From NCBI GenBank assembly GCA_035498405.1, contig DATKAE010000084.1, positions 169,687 to 233,686 on the forward strand: DNA of 64,000 nt, written 5' to 3'. This DNA is from DATBFU01 sp035498405. GTDB taxonomy: Bacteria; Acidobacteriota; Thermoanaerobaculia; UBA5066; Gp7-AA6. Shown one piece after another: positions 43,097-52,973 of the stretch. The position numbers and the translations under genes are program-made. Below the pieces are notes generated by a model. The model saw nothing but the letters and a program-made list of their open reading frames with translations. It made no database searches and had not been told where the DNA came from. Position 1 is the stretch's first letter; each line of letters opens with the position of its first letter.

Positions 43097-44029
43097 GTGC
43101 TGCTCGATGCCAGACGGGCGCTCGTCGCCGTCCTCGCCGTCGAAACCCTGGGCTACGCCGCGTACTGGGCGAGCCGCGTCGCGCGGGGGCGCCGCCAGAG
43201 AGGAGCCGTCGGGTCGGCGCGCCCGACGGCTCTGCAGCTTTCGATCGGCGCCGTCACGAATTTCTTCGACACGCTCGGCATCGGCTCGTTTGCGCCGACG
43301 ACATCGATCTTCAAGCTCCGCCGCCTCGTGCCGGACGAGCGCATCCCGGGCACGTTGAACGTCGGCCACACGCTTCCGACGATCACGCAGGCCTTCCTCT
43401 TCATTTCGATCGTCGAGGTGGAAATCCCGACGCTCTTCGGCATGATCGCGGCCTCCGTCCTCGGCGCCTGGTTCGGGGCCGGTGTCGTCGCGGGCTGGCC
43501 CCGGCGGAAGGTCCAGATCGGCATGGGATGCGCGCTTCTGGCCGCGGCGACCTTCTTCGCCATGACGAACCTCGGGCTCTTTCCGGCCGGGGGAAACACA
43601 CTGGGCTTGTCCTCGCCTCTCCTGTTGCTCGGGATCGCCGGAAACTTCGCGCTCGGAGCGCTCATGACGCTCGGCATCGGCCTCTACGCGCCTTGCATGA
43701 TCCTCGTGGCGCTGCTCGGCATGAATCCGAAGGCGGCTTTCCCGATCATGATGGGCTCCTGCGCGTTTCTGATGCCGGTCGGAAGCGTGCGTTTCATTCG
43801 GAAGGGGAGCTACCGGTTGGGCCCGGCGATCGGCTTGACGTTAGGCGGGATCCCTGCCGTCTTCGCCGCGGCGTACCTGGTCAAGTCTCTGCCCCTGGAA
43901 GCGCTGCGCTGGGTCGTCGTGGCGGTGGTGGCCTACGCGGCGGCGGCGATGCTCCGGTCGGCGCGGATCGCGGGGGCGGGCTCGATTCCCCTGCCCCGGG
44001 CCCTCTCTGCCGGCGAGAGCGGAAAGTAG
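43097..44029 (+). CDS. TauE/SafE-family (TSUP) membrane permease
   Basis: A 310-residue protein with about eight membrane helices. It shows an internal duplication typical of TSUP exporters: a first half with SIGAVTNFFDTLGIGSFAPTTS and a second with LGALMTLGIGLYAPCMILVAL. Relatives export sulfite, sulfoacetate or organosulfur compounds, or serve as uncharacterised permeases. The adjacent enolase-superfamily gene is divergent, so a shared pathway is only possible. Confidence 0.8.
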   Translation: MLLDARRALVAVLAVETLGYAAYWASRVARGRRQRGAVGSARPTALQLSIGAVTNFFDTLGIGSFAPTTSIFKLRRLVPDERIPGTLNVGHTLPTITQAFLFISIVEVEIPTLFGMIAASVLGAWFGAGVVAGWPRRKVQIGMGCALLAAATFFAMTNLGLFPAGGNTLGLSSPLLLLGIAGNFALGALMTLGIGLYAPCMILVALLGMNPKAAFPIMMGSCAFLMPVGSVRFIRKGSYRLGPAIGLTLGGIPAVFAAAYLVKSLPLEALRWVVVAVVAYAAAAMLRSARIAGAGSIPLPRALSAGESGK

Positions 44030-44067
44030 TCGCTCTACCGAAGCCTTCGCGGGGCCCTGTTCCCGAC

Positions 44068-44373
44068 TCAGCTGCCGGGTCCCTTCGAGAAGAGCGTCAG
44101 GGTCGGGCTCTTGATGGGATCGTTGACCGCGTCGAGGGCCGCGAAGAGGATGCCCTCGTGGAGGAAGTGCCGGGCGCCCACGGCAACCTCGAGCACCACC
44201 TCCCAGGGACCCGATCGGCGAAAGGTTCCGGACAGCCCGTTCTCGGTGAGCAGTTGCCCGGCCACGGCCACCAGGCGGGATAGGGTCTCCGGAGGCGGGG
44301 CGCCGTCGCCCTCGCCGAGGCGAAAGCGGGTGCGAGTGGGGCCGTCATCGCGGATTTCCCGCACCTTGAGCAT
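44068..44373 (-). CDS. Small hypothetical protein
   Basis: A 101-residue soluble protein starting MLKVREIRDDGPTRTRF, with one mid-length hydrophobic stretch (VVLEVAVGARHFLHEG). It follows the secreted protein gene at 44382 by eight bases on the same strand and is probably co-transcribed. Family not recognised. Confidence 0.55.
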   Translation of the reverse strand: MLKVREIRDDGPTRTRFRLGEGDGAPPPETLSRLVAVAGQLLTENGLSGTFRRSGPWEVVLEVAVGARHFLHEGILFAALDAVNDPIKSPTLTLFSKGPGS

Positions 44374-44381
44374 GGCGCGGC

Positions 44382-45770
44382 CTACTGAAAGTAGCCGCCG
44401 ACGTCGACGACGACGTGCACGGAGGCCGTCGCCGCGTCGTTCTGGATCGCAAAGGTCCCCGTGCCGCTCGACGCGAGCATGAGGATCAGGTTGTTGGCGC
44501 GCGTCTGGCCGGCAGAGAAGTTGAGCGCGCTGGCGCTGGAGCCGGCGGCGTTTCCGGGAAACAAGCGCAGGTCGCCCGACTGCGGCGCGCCGACGACGGT
44601 GACGTTGACGGACACGGCCTTGGCCGTCGGCGGAACGCCGCACTGCCCGGAGGCCACGACCACGCGCGGCAGACCGGGCGGCACGGCGGGCGCGCCATAG
44701 GCGCCCGGGGAGCGGCGGGTATCGAGCAGGCGGCAGGGGACGAGAGTATAGAAAGCCAGATTCGGAGACCCGGTTCCGATCGGAGGCTTCCAGCCGAGCC
44801 CGACGACCTCGAAGTCGCTCGCGTGGAGGCTCGAGAACGCGGGATTCAACACCCCGTTGTCCCATCGCGTGTCGTACGTCCCGCCGATGTACATGCTGGT
44901 TCCGTTGTCCGCGACGATGAGCCCGTAGGTCTTCATCGCCTGAAAGATCTTTTGGACTTCGGGCGGATAACCCGAGAGATTCACGCTCGCCTTCAATCGC
45001 AGGCGTGCGCCCATGGGAGGCGCGCCCGAGGTGGAACCGGCGGTGTGTGAGGCGGGGAAGACGTGTCCGTTGGTCGAGTCGACGGTGAAACGGAACGCGT
45101 GCCGGATCGGGTCGGGGCCGAAGACCTCGTCGTAGCGGATCAGCCCGGGCAGGATTGCCAACCCGGCCGCGTCCGCGCTCGTCCACCCTTCGGGGCGCCG
45201 GGCGTTCGAATCGAGCGAGTAGATCGCCCCCGACCCGGCCTCCCAGCGCGAGAGCGCCGCATTCCAGTGCGCGTGGTAGAGCTCATAAAGGATCCGGTTG
45301 TCTCGATCGACCAGGAGCATGTGGCGGTCGCCGGACGTGCCGCCCCCGACTTGCCCGCCCTCGATCCATTTGGACTGCGTCTGCGCCTCGACGGGGATCG
45401 GGTATCCCGGCGGCCGGCCGGGAGCGCCGGCGTCGCTTTCGCCGCCATATTCGACGAAGGTCACCGGTACCAGCGGTTGGGTTCCCGGGACGACCGCGTA
45501 GACCATTCCGTAGATGCTCGGCGCCGGAGAGCTGTCGCCCCCGAGGTCGGGGTGGAGGGGTGTGCCCGGCCCGATGAAGTTGATGAGGTTCGCGCTGTTG
45601 ACGTCGAGCGGCGCCGCGCTGACGTTGACGTTCCACCAGTTGTCGGGAGGAAAAAGGGGAAGCGGCGGCGGAAGCGCTCCGCCGCGGACCACGCCCTGGG
45701 CGAAGCCCGGCGGCGCGACAAGAAGAAATAGGGCAAGGCTCACGCCCGCCGCTCGAGCCATCTTGTTCAT
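44382..45770 (-). CDS. Secreted two-domain protein with LDTR-type C-terminal domain
   Basis: A 462-residue precursor. The ATG at 45770 starts a signal peptide (LALFLLVAPPGFAQG). The N-terminal domain (~30-330) contains PPDNWWNVNVSAAPL, GDRHMLLVDRDNRILYELYHAHW and VFPASHTAG, and may be an enzyme or a binding module. The C-terminal ~130 residues begin FYTLVPCRLLDTR and continue through CGVPPTAKAVSVNVTVVGAPQSGDLRLFPG, AGQTRANN and VVVDVGGYFQ; this beta-sandwich-like domain ends many extracellular proteins of Acidobacteria and Actinobacteria. Function unknown; probably surface-exposed. Confidence 0.8.
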   Translation of the reverse strand: MNKMARAAGVSLALFLLVAPPGFAQGVVRGGALPPPLPLFPPDNWWNVNVSAAPLDVNSANLINFIGPGTPLHPDLGGDSSPAPSIYGMVYAVVPGTQPLVPVTFVEYGGESDAGAPGRPPGYPIPVEAQTQSKWIEGGQVGGGTSGDRHMLLVDRDNRILYELYHAHWNAALSRWEAGSGAIYSLDSNARRPEGWTSADAAGLAILPGLIRYDEVFGPDPIRHAFRFTVDSTNGHVFPASHTAGSTSGAPPMGARLRLKASVNLSGYPPEVQKIFQAMKTYGLIVADNGTSMYIGGTYDTRWDNGVLNPAFSSLHASDFEVVGLGWKPPIGTGSPNLAFYTLVPCRLLDTRRSPGAYGAPAVPPGLPRVVVASGQCGVPPTAKAVSVNVTVVGAPQSGDLRLFPGNAAGSSASALNFSAGQTRANNLILMLASSGTGTFAIQNDAATASVHVVVDVGGYFQ

Positions 45771-45830
45771 CTTTTCGACGCTCCATGATACTCCGCGGCG
45801 CCACCCTGCGGCCGGGGAGTCCCGGGCGTG

Positions 45831-45866
45831 GGGGGGCCGCCCCCGCCTCCGGGAGCGGACCCCCCC
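45831..45866. terminator. Strong GC hairpin downstream of the TonB receptor gene
   Basis: GGGGGGCCGC pairs with GCGGACCCCCC (one bulge) around a GCCTCCGG core. It lies within 45 bases after the receptor's stop on the minus strand. No T tract follows, so termination is uncertain. Confidence 0.4.
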
Positions 45867-45873
45867 AAGCGGA

Positions 45874-48051
45874 TCAGAACCGGTAGGAAACTTCGGCCCA
45901 GAATCGGCGCGGGAAGGCGACGTAGTCCTGAGCGTCTCCGATCTCACTCTCCCCGACATAATGGCGGCTGTTGGCGAGGTTGCGCCCGATCAAGGAAAGG
46001 CGAGCGTTGCCATAGGTGTAGGAGACGCCGACGTCGTACTCGAAGAAAGACGGCGTGTAGGCGAGGTTGATCTTGTCGAACGGGCGCCGGTTCTGGTGGC
46101 GAATCGCAAACCACCCCCCCGGCCCCCCGGGCGGGCCGTAGCTCGCACCGATGTTCCAGAGCTCTCTCGGCGTCAGCTCCAGACGCTGGCCGGCGGCGTC
46201 GAGCGGCCCTTCGTCCGGGTCGATGAACGTGAACACCTTGTACAGCGCGTCGTGGAACGCGTAGCCCCCGAAGAACGTGAAGTGCGGCAGCTCCTTCGGC
46301 CGATACGAGAGCTCGAGCTCCATTCCCTGGAAGAGCTCCTTGCCCGCGTTGACCAGCCTGGGGTTGCCGTCGGGTCCGACGACCGAGACGACGAGATTGT
46401 TGAAGATCATGTGAAAGAACGACATGTTGAAAGAGACCTGCGAGTCGAGCCAGTTGGTCTTGATGCCGAGCTCCTCGCTGGTCGTGCGCTCGGGCGAGAG
46501 GATCACCGCCTCCTCGGCCTCGAGCAGGTTCGGCGCGGCCGGCTTGAAGTTCGTCTTGCCGGCGAAGTAGACGTTGAGGTCGTTCAAGACTCCGGACCGA
46601 CCGGACACCACGCGCCCGAGAATCGATCCGCCGCCCGACCACTGGTTGGCGCCTTTCGAGTCCTGCGAGATCGTTGGTTCCGGATCGCCGACTTCCTGGG
46701 CCATCGCGTTCAGGGTCTCGGACGTGATGTCGTATCGGGCGCCGGCCGTGATCGTCAGGAAGGGCACCGGGGTCCACTGGTCGTCGACGTAGAGACCGAC
46801 GAAGGTCCTCTCGTCCTTGAAGGAGCGGTGGTCGCCCGGGGGGATGTCGCTCAGGTTCGGGACGATCACCGGGTCGATTTGGAATTCGAAATCGAAGCCG
46901 TAGCCCGCCGCCGTCGTGCGTCCCCACGTGACCGCGGCGCCGCCGATCAGCCGGTGGGTTCCGGCCGCGGAGAAGTTCGTCGTCAGGTGGAGATCGTCGT
47001 AGACCGTGCTTTGCTGGGGCTTGAGCGCGACGCCCGCCGAGCTCGCCGTGTTCTGGTCCGGCTCGACCTCGCTGACGAAGCTGCGAATGGAGATCTGGTT
47101 GTCTCGGGTCAGGCCGAGCGTGTTCTGGAGGGTGGTCTCGCGGCCCAGTGGGAACACGGCACTGGTTGTCAGGGCGTAGACGCGGTGATCGAGGCGAGCG
47201 CCGACCGGCTCATAGTTGTTCTCGGCTTTGAAACCGGGAATGACTTCGCCGGTGGGGGGATCGATGGGCAGCGGCGAGCCGAAGAACTGAGTGTTCAAGA
47301 ACATGTTGTACATGACGGTGACGTTGCCGCCCCCGCCCAGGGGGGCGTCGAGGCGAAATCCCCCGCGGGAATCTTCGTAATCGGTTCGCGGCTGCCACCC
47401 GGAGTTCAACCGGTCGAAGTTTCCGAAGAGGCGCAACGTCGCCTTCCCAATCGGAAACGTCGTCGTTCCGGTGATTCGGCCCTCGGAGAACGAGCCCCCC
47501 CCGACCGTGATCGACGTGCCGGTTTGCCCGCTCTTGGTGAAGACCTGGACCATTCCGGCAAATGCCGAGACGCCATAGAGCGTGCCTTGCGGCCCCTTGA
47601 CGATTTCGACGCGGTCGATATCGGCGATGTTGATTTGCGAAAGCGAGGGGTTGAAGGGTCCACCCACCGGAATCCCGTCCACCATGAAGAGCAACGCGTC
47701 GAATTCCTTCAGCCCCCAGAGGCCGACGTTGGGTTGGCGGGGACCGTTGTCGCTTCCCTGTCCCGTGTCGAGGCCCATGACGTCCTGGATCCCGTCGGCC
47801 AGGTTTGTGACGCCTCTGGCCCGGAGCTCTTCACCGGTGACCACGGTCGCTTCGCCCGGGATCTCGAGCTCCGTCTCGGGGCCCTGTGTCGCGGAGACGA
47901 CCACGGTCTCGTTGACGGGACCGGGAGTCGGTTGGGGCGTTGGGGTCGGCGAAGGCTGGGCTCCGGCGCGGCCCCCCGCAAGGACGCAGAACAGCGCGAA
48001 GGCGACGCCGGCAACCCGGCCCGCGGCCTTGCGGACAGCAGTGAAATGCAT
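45874..48051 (-). CDS. TonB-dependent outer-membrane receptor
   Basis: A 725-residue precursor: signal peptide of ~31 residues, a Pro/Thr linker, a TonB box-like ETVVVSAT, the plug domain (~55-165) with VVTGEELRARGVTNLADGI, DALLFMVDGIPVGG and VEIVKGPQGTLYGVSAFAG, and a ~560-residue beta-barrel ending in the terminal Phe of AEVSYRF. It imports a large or scarce substrate powered by TonB. AAAGGAAGAG precedes the ATG. A possible regulator, the TonB-like anti-sigma factor, is encoded 1.3 kb upstream. Confidence 0.94.
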   Translation of the reverse strand: MHFTAVRKAAGRVAGVAFALFCVLAGGRAGAQPSPTPTPQPTPGPVNETVVVSATQGPETELEIPGEATVVTGEELRARGVTNLADGIQDVMGLDTGQGSDNGPRQPNVGLWGLKEFDALLFMVDGIPVGGPFNPSLSQINIADIDRVEIVKGPQGTLYGVSAFAGMVQVFTKSGQTGTSITVGGGSFSEGRITGTTTFPIGKATLRLFGNFDRLNSGWQPRTDYEDSRGGFRLDAPLGGGGNVTVMYNMFLNTQFFGSPLPIDPPTGEVIPGFKAENNYEPVGARLDHRVYALTTSAVFPLGRETTLQNTLGLTRDNQISIRSFVSEVEPDQNTASSAGVALKPQQSTVYDDLHLTTNFSAAGTHRLIGGAAVTWGRTTAAGYGFDFEFQIDPVIVPNLSDIPPGDHRSFKDERTFVGLYVDDQWTPVPFLTITAGARYDITSETLNAMAQEVGDPEPTISQDSKGANQWSGGGSILGRVVSGRSGVLNDLNVYFAGKTNFKPAAPNLLEAEEAVILSPERTTSEELGIKTNWLDSQVSFNMSFFHMIFNNLVVSVVGPDGNPRLVNAGKELFQGMELELSYRPKELPHFTFFGGYAFHDALYKVFTFIDPDEGPLDAAGQRLELTPRELWNIGASYGPPGGPGGWFAIRHQNRRPFDKINLAYTPSFFEYDVGVSYTYGNARLSLIGRNLANSRHYVGESEIGDAQDYVAFPRRFWAEVSYRF

Positions 48052-48111
48052 GACGACTCTTCCTTTCTTCTCGAGAAGGTGAGAGGCCCGAATCGGAAGA
48101 AGGGAAGGGAT

Positions 48112-48783
48112 CTAGAGGCGGAGGGGAATCTCGGCGCGAAGGAGCCTTGCCGGGCCTTTGGGTTCTCGCCGGACGGGACATCCCTCGGATTGGGGGCACG
48201 TGGCCGGACGGGGGGAGGCTGCCGCGACGGGGGGCCTCTCCTCCAGGCTCACGGCTTCCAGGCCGGCGCATCGTAGGTTCTCCGTGCGGCCGGATCCAAT
48301 GGCGCCGCCGGATTCCCGCACGGGAGCTCCCTCGAGGGCCTCTCGAGTTCGGATTCCCTCGCCGACCGGATAGAACTCCTCCGGTCCCGAAGAGTTGGGC
48401 CCCTCGATTGCGAAGGAATCGCTCACCAGAAGGAGCGCTTCCGAGGCGGTCCTCTCCTCCTCTCCTGCGCGCAGCGCGATTCGAGCATGCCGGGACCGCA
48501 CCGCCGGGACCCGCCAGGTGACGGAGCGAGCCGCCGTGCCCATGCGGCCGGTCACGCGGATGGGGAAGCTCGCCCCATCGTCGAGCGAGAGAACGAGCTC
48601 CATCTCGTCCCTGGCCTCGAGCGTCGAAGACTCGAGGGTCCAGGCGACGAACACCGTCGAGCCGGAAGGGAGGCGGTCGCCAGCAGATGGGTTCCGAAAT
48701 GAGGCCGTCGCCCCGCTCGCCGACCGCGCGGTAAGCAGGGGCACGATCGCCGCGAGAGACCAGGGCCCGAAGCGCCAACGCAC
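48112..48783 (-). CDS. Exported hypothetical protein with Ig-like domain
   Basis: A 223-residue precursor from GTG at 48783, chosen because TATGAT lies 6 nt ahead. A hydrophobic segment near residues 8-22 acts as signal peptide. Residues ~28-115 look like an immunoglobulin/FN3-type sandwich (NPSAGDRLPSGSTVFVAWTLES; ELVLSLDDGASFPI; SVTWRVPAVRSRHARIALR). The rest is Pro/Arg/Glu-rich and without known domain. It lies 60 bases upstream of the TonB receptor gene on the same strand. Confidence 0.65.
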   Translation of the reverse strand: MRWRFGPWSLAAIVPLLTARSASGATASFRNPSAGDRLPSGSTVFVAWTLESSTLEARDEMELVLSLDDGASFPIRVTGRMGTAARSVTWRVPAVRSRHARIALRAGEEERTASEALLLVSDSFAIEGPNSSGPEEFYPVGEGIRTREALEGAPVRESGGAIGSGRTENLRCAGLEAVSLEERPPVAAASPRPATCPQSEGCPVRREPKGPARLLRAEIPLRL

Positions 48784-48789
48784 GCGGGA

Positions 48790-48795
48790 ATCATA
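48790..48795 (-). promoter_or_regulatory. -10 element of likely leaderless promoter
   Basis: TATGAT on the minus strand, 6 nt before the GTG at 48783. Confidence 0.5.
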
Positions 48796-48821
48796 GCCGC
48801 TCGGTGCCCGGGCGGCGCCGC

Positions 48822-48858
48822 CAAAAACAAAAAGGGCGTGCCACACAACGGCACGCCC
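48822..48858 (-). terminator. Rho-independent terminator of the small basic exported gene
   Basis: On the minus strand GGGCGTGCC, a seven-base loop and GGCACGCCC, then TTTTTGTTTTT. It ends the transcript of the gene at 48879-49085. Confidence 0.92.
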
Positions 48859-48878
48859 CGGTCCGAGACCGAAGGGAG

Positions 48879-49085
48879 TTAGTTGCTGTGCGAGGGCGTG
48901 GGAGCGGGCGTCGTCGCCGGCTTCGTGCTCTTTTTCTTGCTGTGCTTCTTGGTCGACTTCGTCGAGGCGCTCTTGGTCGGGGCCGGCGTCGGAGCCGGAG
49001 CCGAACCTGCCGCCTGCGCGAAGACGCCCGTCGGGAGAGCAAGCGCCGCCACGAGCGCGAGCGACCGGAACAGGACCTTCTTCAT
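48879..49085 (-). CDS. Small exported Lys/Thr/Pro-rich protein
   Basis: A 68-residue precursor: signal peptide MKKVLFRSLALVAALALPTGVFAQ, then ~44 residues of low complexity (APTPAPTKSASTKSTKKHSKK and PATTPAPTPSHSN). The mature peptide is very basic and probably disordered, recalling acid-shock Asr-type and other basic periplasmic peptides, but homology is not claimed. AAAGGAG lies 9 nt before the ATG and a strong terminator follows, so it is likely a well-expressed single gene. Confidence 0.75.
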   Translation of the reverse strand: MKKVLFRSLALVAALALPTGVFAQAAGSAPAPTPAPTKSASTKSTKKHSKKKSTKPATTPAPTPSHSN

Positions 49086-49360
49086 CTCTCTAATCTCCTT
49101 TCGTCGCGTGCGTCACTGCACGCGAGATTCGCAGCAGAGAGTAGAGCGCAGCGGGTGAACGCAGCATGAACGCGGCCGCCGCGGCTTCGCACTCGGCAGC
49201 GGGCCGAGCCAAGCGCTGTCGTTACAGGGAGTCTCTACGCTCCGGAGGACACGCCTCGCAAGTGCTCGTGGAGAGCGTCGTCGAGGAAGCCCGCTTGTTC
49301 CAGGACAGCCGCGTCATTGGGGCCAGCGTCCGGCAACGAACGGCCCGCGCGATGGGGCGG
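49086..49360. other. Intergenic region without recognised gene
   Basis: No convincing gene on either strand. It must hold the promoter of the small basic exported gene; a TACTCT near 49140 on the minus strand is a weak -10 candidate. A GTGCAGTGACGCAC-type imperfect palindrome lies near 49105-49122. Confidence 0.4.
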
Positions 49361-50341
49361 CTACGGGGACTTGATCTTGACGAGCAATCGCCTCGGACGA
49401 TTGCCGGGCTCGAAGCGCATCTGCATGAGCTTTTCGATCGAGGCCTTCTTGACGGCGGCGTCTTTCCCTTTCGCCGGATCGGAAGGGGAGACTTCGGTGG
49501 GCACGCCGTCGGCGCCGACCAGCAGAACGTACTGGCCGCGGTCCTCGCTCGTCAGGTCGAGCCTCGGGGAATCGAGGAGTGCGGGGGGGGCCTCCGTGCC
49601 GTCGAGGGCGGAGACGTCGACACGGTTTGCCGCAGGCGTTGCCGCTACGACGCCTTGGGCTCGGGCGAGCGATATGGCGTTGGCGGGAACCCGGGCGGCG
49701 GCGAGAGACTCCTTCTTGCCGGGCGGGGCGGCTTGCGCCGTGGGGGCCGCAGGCGCCGGCTTTGTCTCGAGCCGGTCGGCAGATGCCGACGGAGCCGGGA
49801 CGGCTTCCTTGCTGGCCTGGAGCGCGGAGGTAGCGCGCTTCGCCTCGGGCTTCGACGCCGGGGGAGGCGCAGCTCGAGAGGGGGTCGTCTGGGCCGCGGA
49901 CTCGACCGGAGGCAAGACCGCCGGTTTGGCTGCCGTCAGGTCGGCCGGGGCGGGAGCCGGCGTCGCAAAGAAGAGCGGGATCTGTCGGGGCCGCGCCTGC
50001 CGCTCGACGAGCGTGTATCCCAGGACCACGGCGATCAGGGTGGCCGCGAAGGCTCCCGCCCAGCGCAGATCGATTCCGTACGTGATGCCGAACGGAGGGC
50101 GGCGGCGGTTGGTGGCTTCCAGTCGGCGAAGGATGCGCGCCGCGAGATCCCGGGGCGGCGGCGGGGAGTCGGCGGTCCGGTAGGAGGACAGGGCCTGCTC
50201 GAACTCGGCGGCGGCCTTGCGACACTCGTCGCAGCGGGTCCGGTGCGATTCAAAATGGGCGAGCTCGGCTGGCGTCAGCTCCCCATCGTGAAGCCGCGAC
50301 AGAAAGTCGACCGAGCGGGCCGGGTGCGTCGCCGGGCTCAT
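49361..50341 (-). CDS. Zinc-finger anti-sigma factor with TonB-like periplasmic C-terminus
   Basis: A 326-residue protein. The cytoplasmic N-terminus (1-75) is an anti-sigma zinc-binding domain with FESHRTRCDEC (HxxxCxxC). One membrane helix lies near residues 92-110. A long Pro/Ala/Lys-rich periplasmic linker (~120-225) follows. The last ~75 residues, with YVLLVGADGVPTEV, KKASIEKLMQMRFEPG and LLVKI, resemble the TonB C-terminal domain, including its RFEP strand. So it would hold the partner sigma factor while its outer part may touch a TonB-dependent receptor. ATGA overlap with the sigma gene. Confidence 0.75.
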   Translation of the reverse strand: MSPATHPARSVDFLSRLHDGELTPAELAHFESHRTRCDECRKAAAEFEQALSSYRTADSPPPPRDLAARILRRLEATNRRRPPFGITYGIDLRWAGAFAATLIAVVLGYTLVERQARPRQIPLFFATPAPAPADLTAAKPAVLPPVESAAQTTPSRAAPPPASKPEAKRATSALQASKEAVPAPSASADRLETKPAPAAPTAQAAPPGKKESLAAARVPANAISLARAQGVVAATPAANRVDVSALDGTEAPPALLDSPRLDLTSEDRGQYVLLVGADGVPTEVSPSDPAKGKDAAVKKASIEKLMQMRFEPGNRPRRLLVKIKSP

Positions 50342-50976
50342 GATGCGACGTTGCCTCGCTTGAGCAGCGGCAGCAGGATCGCCTTGAGGTGGCCCCGGCC
50401 CCGCGCGATTCGCGACTTGACGGTGCCGACCGGCAGTCGGAGCGAGACGGCGATCTCCTCGTAAGACCACTCCTCGAGGTCTCGCAGCACGACCGGCAAC
50501 CGAAACTCGACGGGGACTCGCTTGAGGGCTTCGGCCACGAAGCGGCGTGATTCACCGGCCCGCGCGCTCTCCTCGGGGCTGGCGCCGGCCGCGGGGCCCG
50601 CTCCGGCTTCGGGCTCGGCCGGGGAGAAGATCCGGCGGAAGCGCCCCAGGGAACGGTACCGGTTCTTGACCGCATTGTCCGCGATGGAGGCGATCCAGGC
50701 CCGGGGAGGCGCGTCGCCCCGAAACCGCGCGATCCCCCGGTAGGCCTTCAGGAACACCTCCTGCGTCAGGTCGTCCGCTTCCTGCTCGCCGACCGCGCGT
50801 GCCATCCACCGGTGCACGGTAGGCGTGTGGCGGAGGACGAATTCGCCGAAGGCGGCAGCGTCCCCCGCGCGGGCGCGGGCCATCAGCTCCTCGTCGGAGG
50901 GGCCGTCCGGGGCGGCCGCTGACGGCCGCGGTTCGTCGACCGACACGGCGATCGTCCGCAACAGTGTAAGGGACAC
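50338..50976 (-). CDS. ECF-family RNA polymerase sigma factor
   Basis: A 212-residue sigma70-family protein from GTG; a GTG at 50943 would remove eleven residues. Region 2: FGEFVLRHTPTVHRWMARAVG, DDLTQEVFLKAYRGI, and PRAWIASIADNAVKNRYRS. A ~40-residue Ala/Glu/Pro linker leads to region 4: RVPVEFRLPVVLRDLEEWSYEEIA and LPVGTVKSRIARGRGHLK. It directs polymerase to a regulon and is held by the anti-sigma factor encoded next to it. Confidence 0.92.
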   Translation of the reverse strand: MSLTLLRTIAVSVDEPRPSAAAPDGPSDEELMARARAGDAAAFGEFVLRHTPTVHRWMARAVGEQEADDLTQEVFLKAYRGIARFRGDAPPRAWIASIADNAVKNRYRSLGRFRRIFSPAEPEAGAGPAAGASPEESARAGESRRFVAEALKRVPVEFRLPVVLRDLEEWSYEEIAVSLRLPVGTVKSRIARGRGHLKAILLPLLKRGNVAS

Positions 50977-51018
50977 CGGCGCGGTCGGCCCGGTTCCCGG
51001 GCGCCCGGAGGCGGCTTT

Positions 51019-51459
51019 CTACTTGCTGGCGGCGGAGATCAGGTCCGCTGGCGTCACCGGGCCGATCGTCTCGGTGTCCGTGTGCCAGGCGACGTACGTG
51101 CGGAACTCGAGGTTCGCCGCGAAGCCCGTCTTGCGGCCGTGCTTCTTGGCGACATCATCGACCTTGGCCTGTTGCTCCGGCGTCAGGTCGGGCGCGACAT
51201 TCATGTAGTCCCAGCTATCGCCGTTGGTGTGGGCATAGAGCTGCGAGGCCGGTACACCCGCCTCCTTGGCGATCGCCTCCTGGTCGGCCAGCCACTTCAA
51301 GAAGTCGAGGTGCTTGCCCGGCGCGATGCGATAGAGCGAAACCACGGCATGGGGCGGCGACTTCATCTCCGGCTTGGCCATCTGGCCTTGCGCGGCGGGA
51401 CCCGAGAGAAGGACCAGGGCGAGGAGTGCGAGTGGCGTGAGGCGGAGCAAGCGATTCAT
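51019..51459 (-). CDS. Exported hypothetical protein, possible alpha/beta-barrel fold
   Basis: A 146-residue precursor starting at the ATG of MNRLLRLTPLALLALVLL, with GGGAGGATG upstream. After the signal peptide comes AVVSLYRIAPGKHLDFLKWLADQEAIAKEAGV, HTNGDSWDYMNVAP and FAANLEFRTYVAWHTDTETIG, reminiscent of small dimeric alpha-beta barrel proteins. It ends 42 bases upstream of the sigma gene and may share its transcript. Role unknown. Confidence 0.75.
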   Translation of the reverse strand: MNRLLRLTPLALLALVLLSGPAAQGQMAKPEMKSPPHAVVSLYRIAPGKHLDFLKWLADQEAIAKEAGVPASQLYAHTNGDSWDYMNVAPDLTPEQQAKVDDVAKKHGRKTGFAANLEFRTYVAWHTDTETIGPVTPADLISAASK

Positions 51460-51599
51460 GACATCCTCCCGGGCGCTCGGCGCCCGCAACGGCCTCGAGA
51501 GGCCGGCCGTCACGGCAGGTCACGGCCCGCCGGGATCGATTCCTCATCCTTCTCGAGGCGAAAAATTTCGCTGACTCTATGGCCTCGCGCCGCGCGCCG

Positions 51600-52913
<1,314 letters not shown>

Positions 52914-52973
52914 AGCGTGATCCTCCTTGGCTAGGCTGGATTCATCGAGAAAACTCCGGAAATCCTGCGGATC

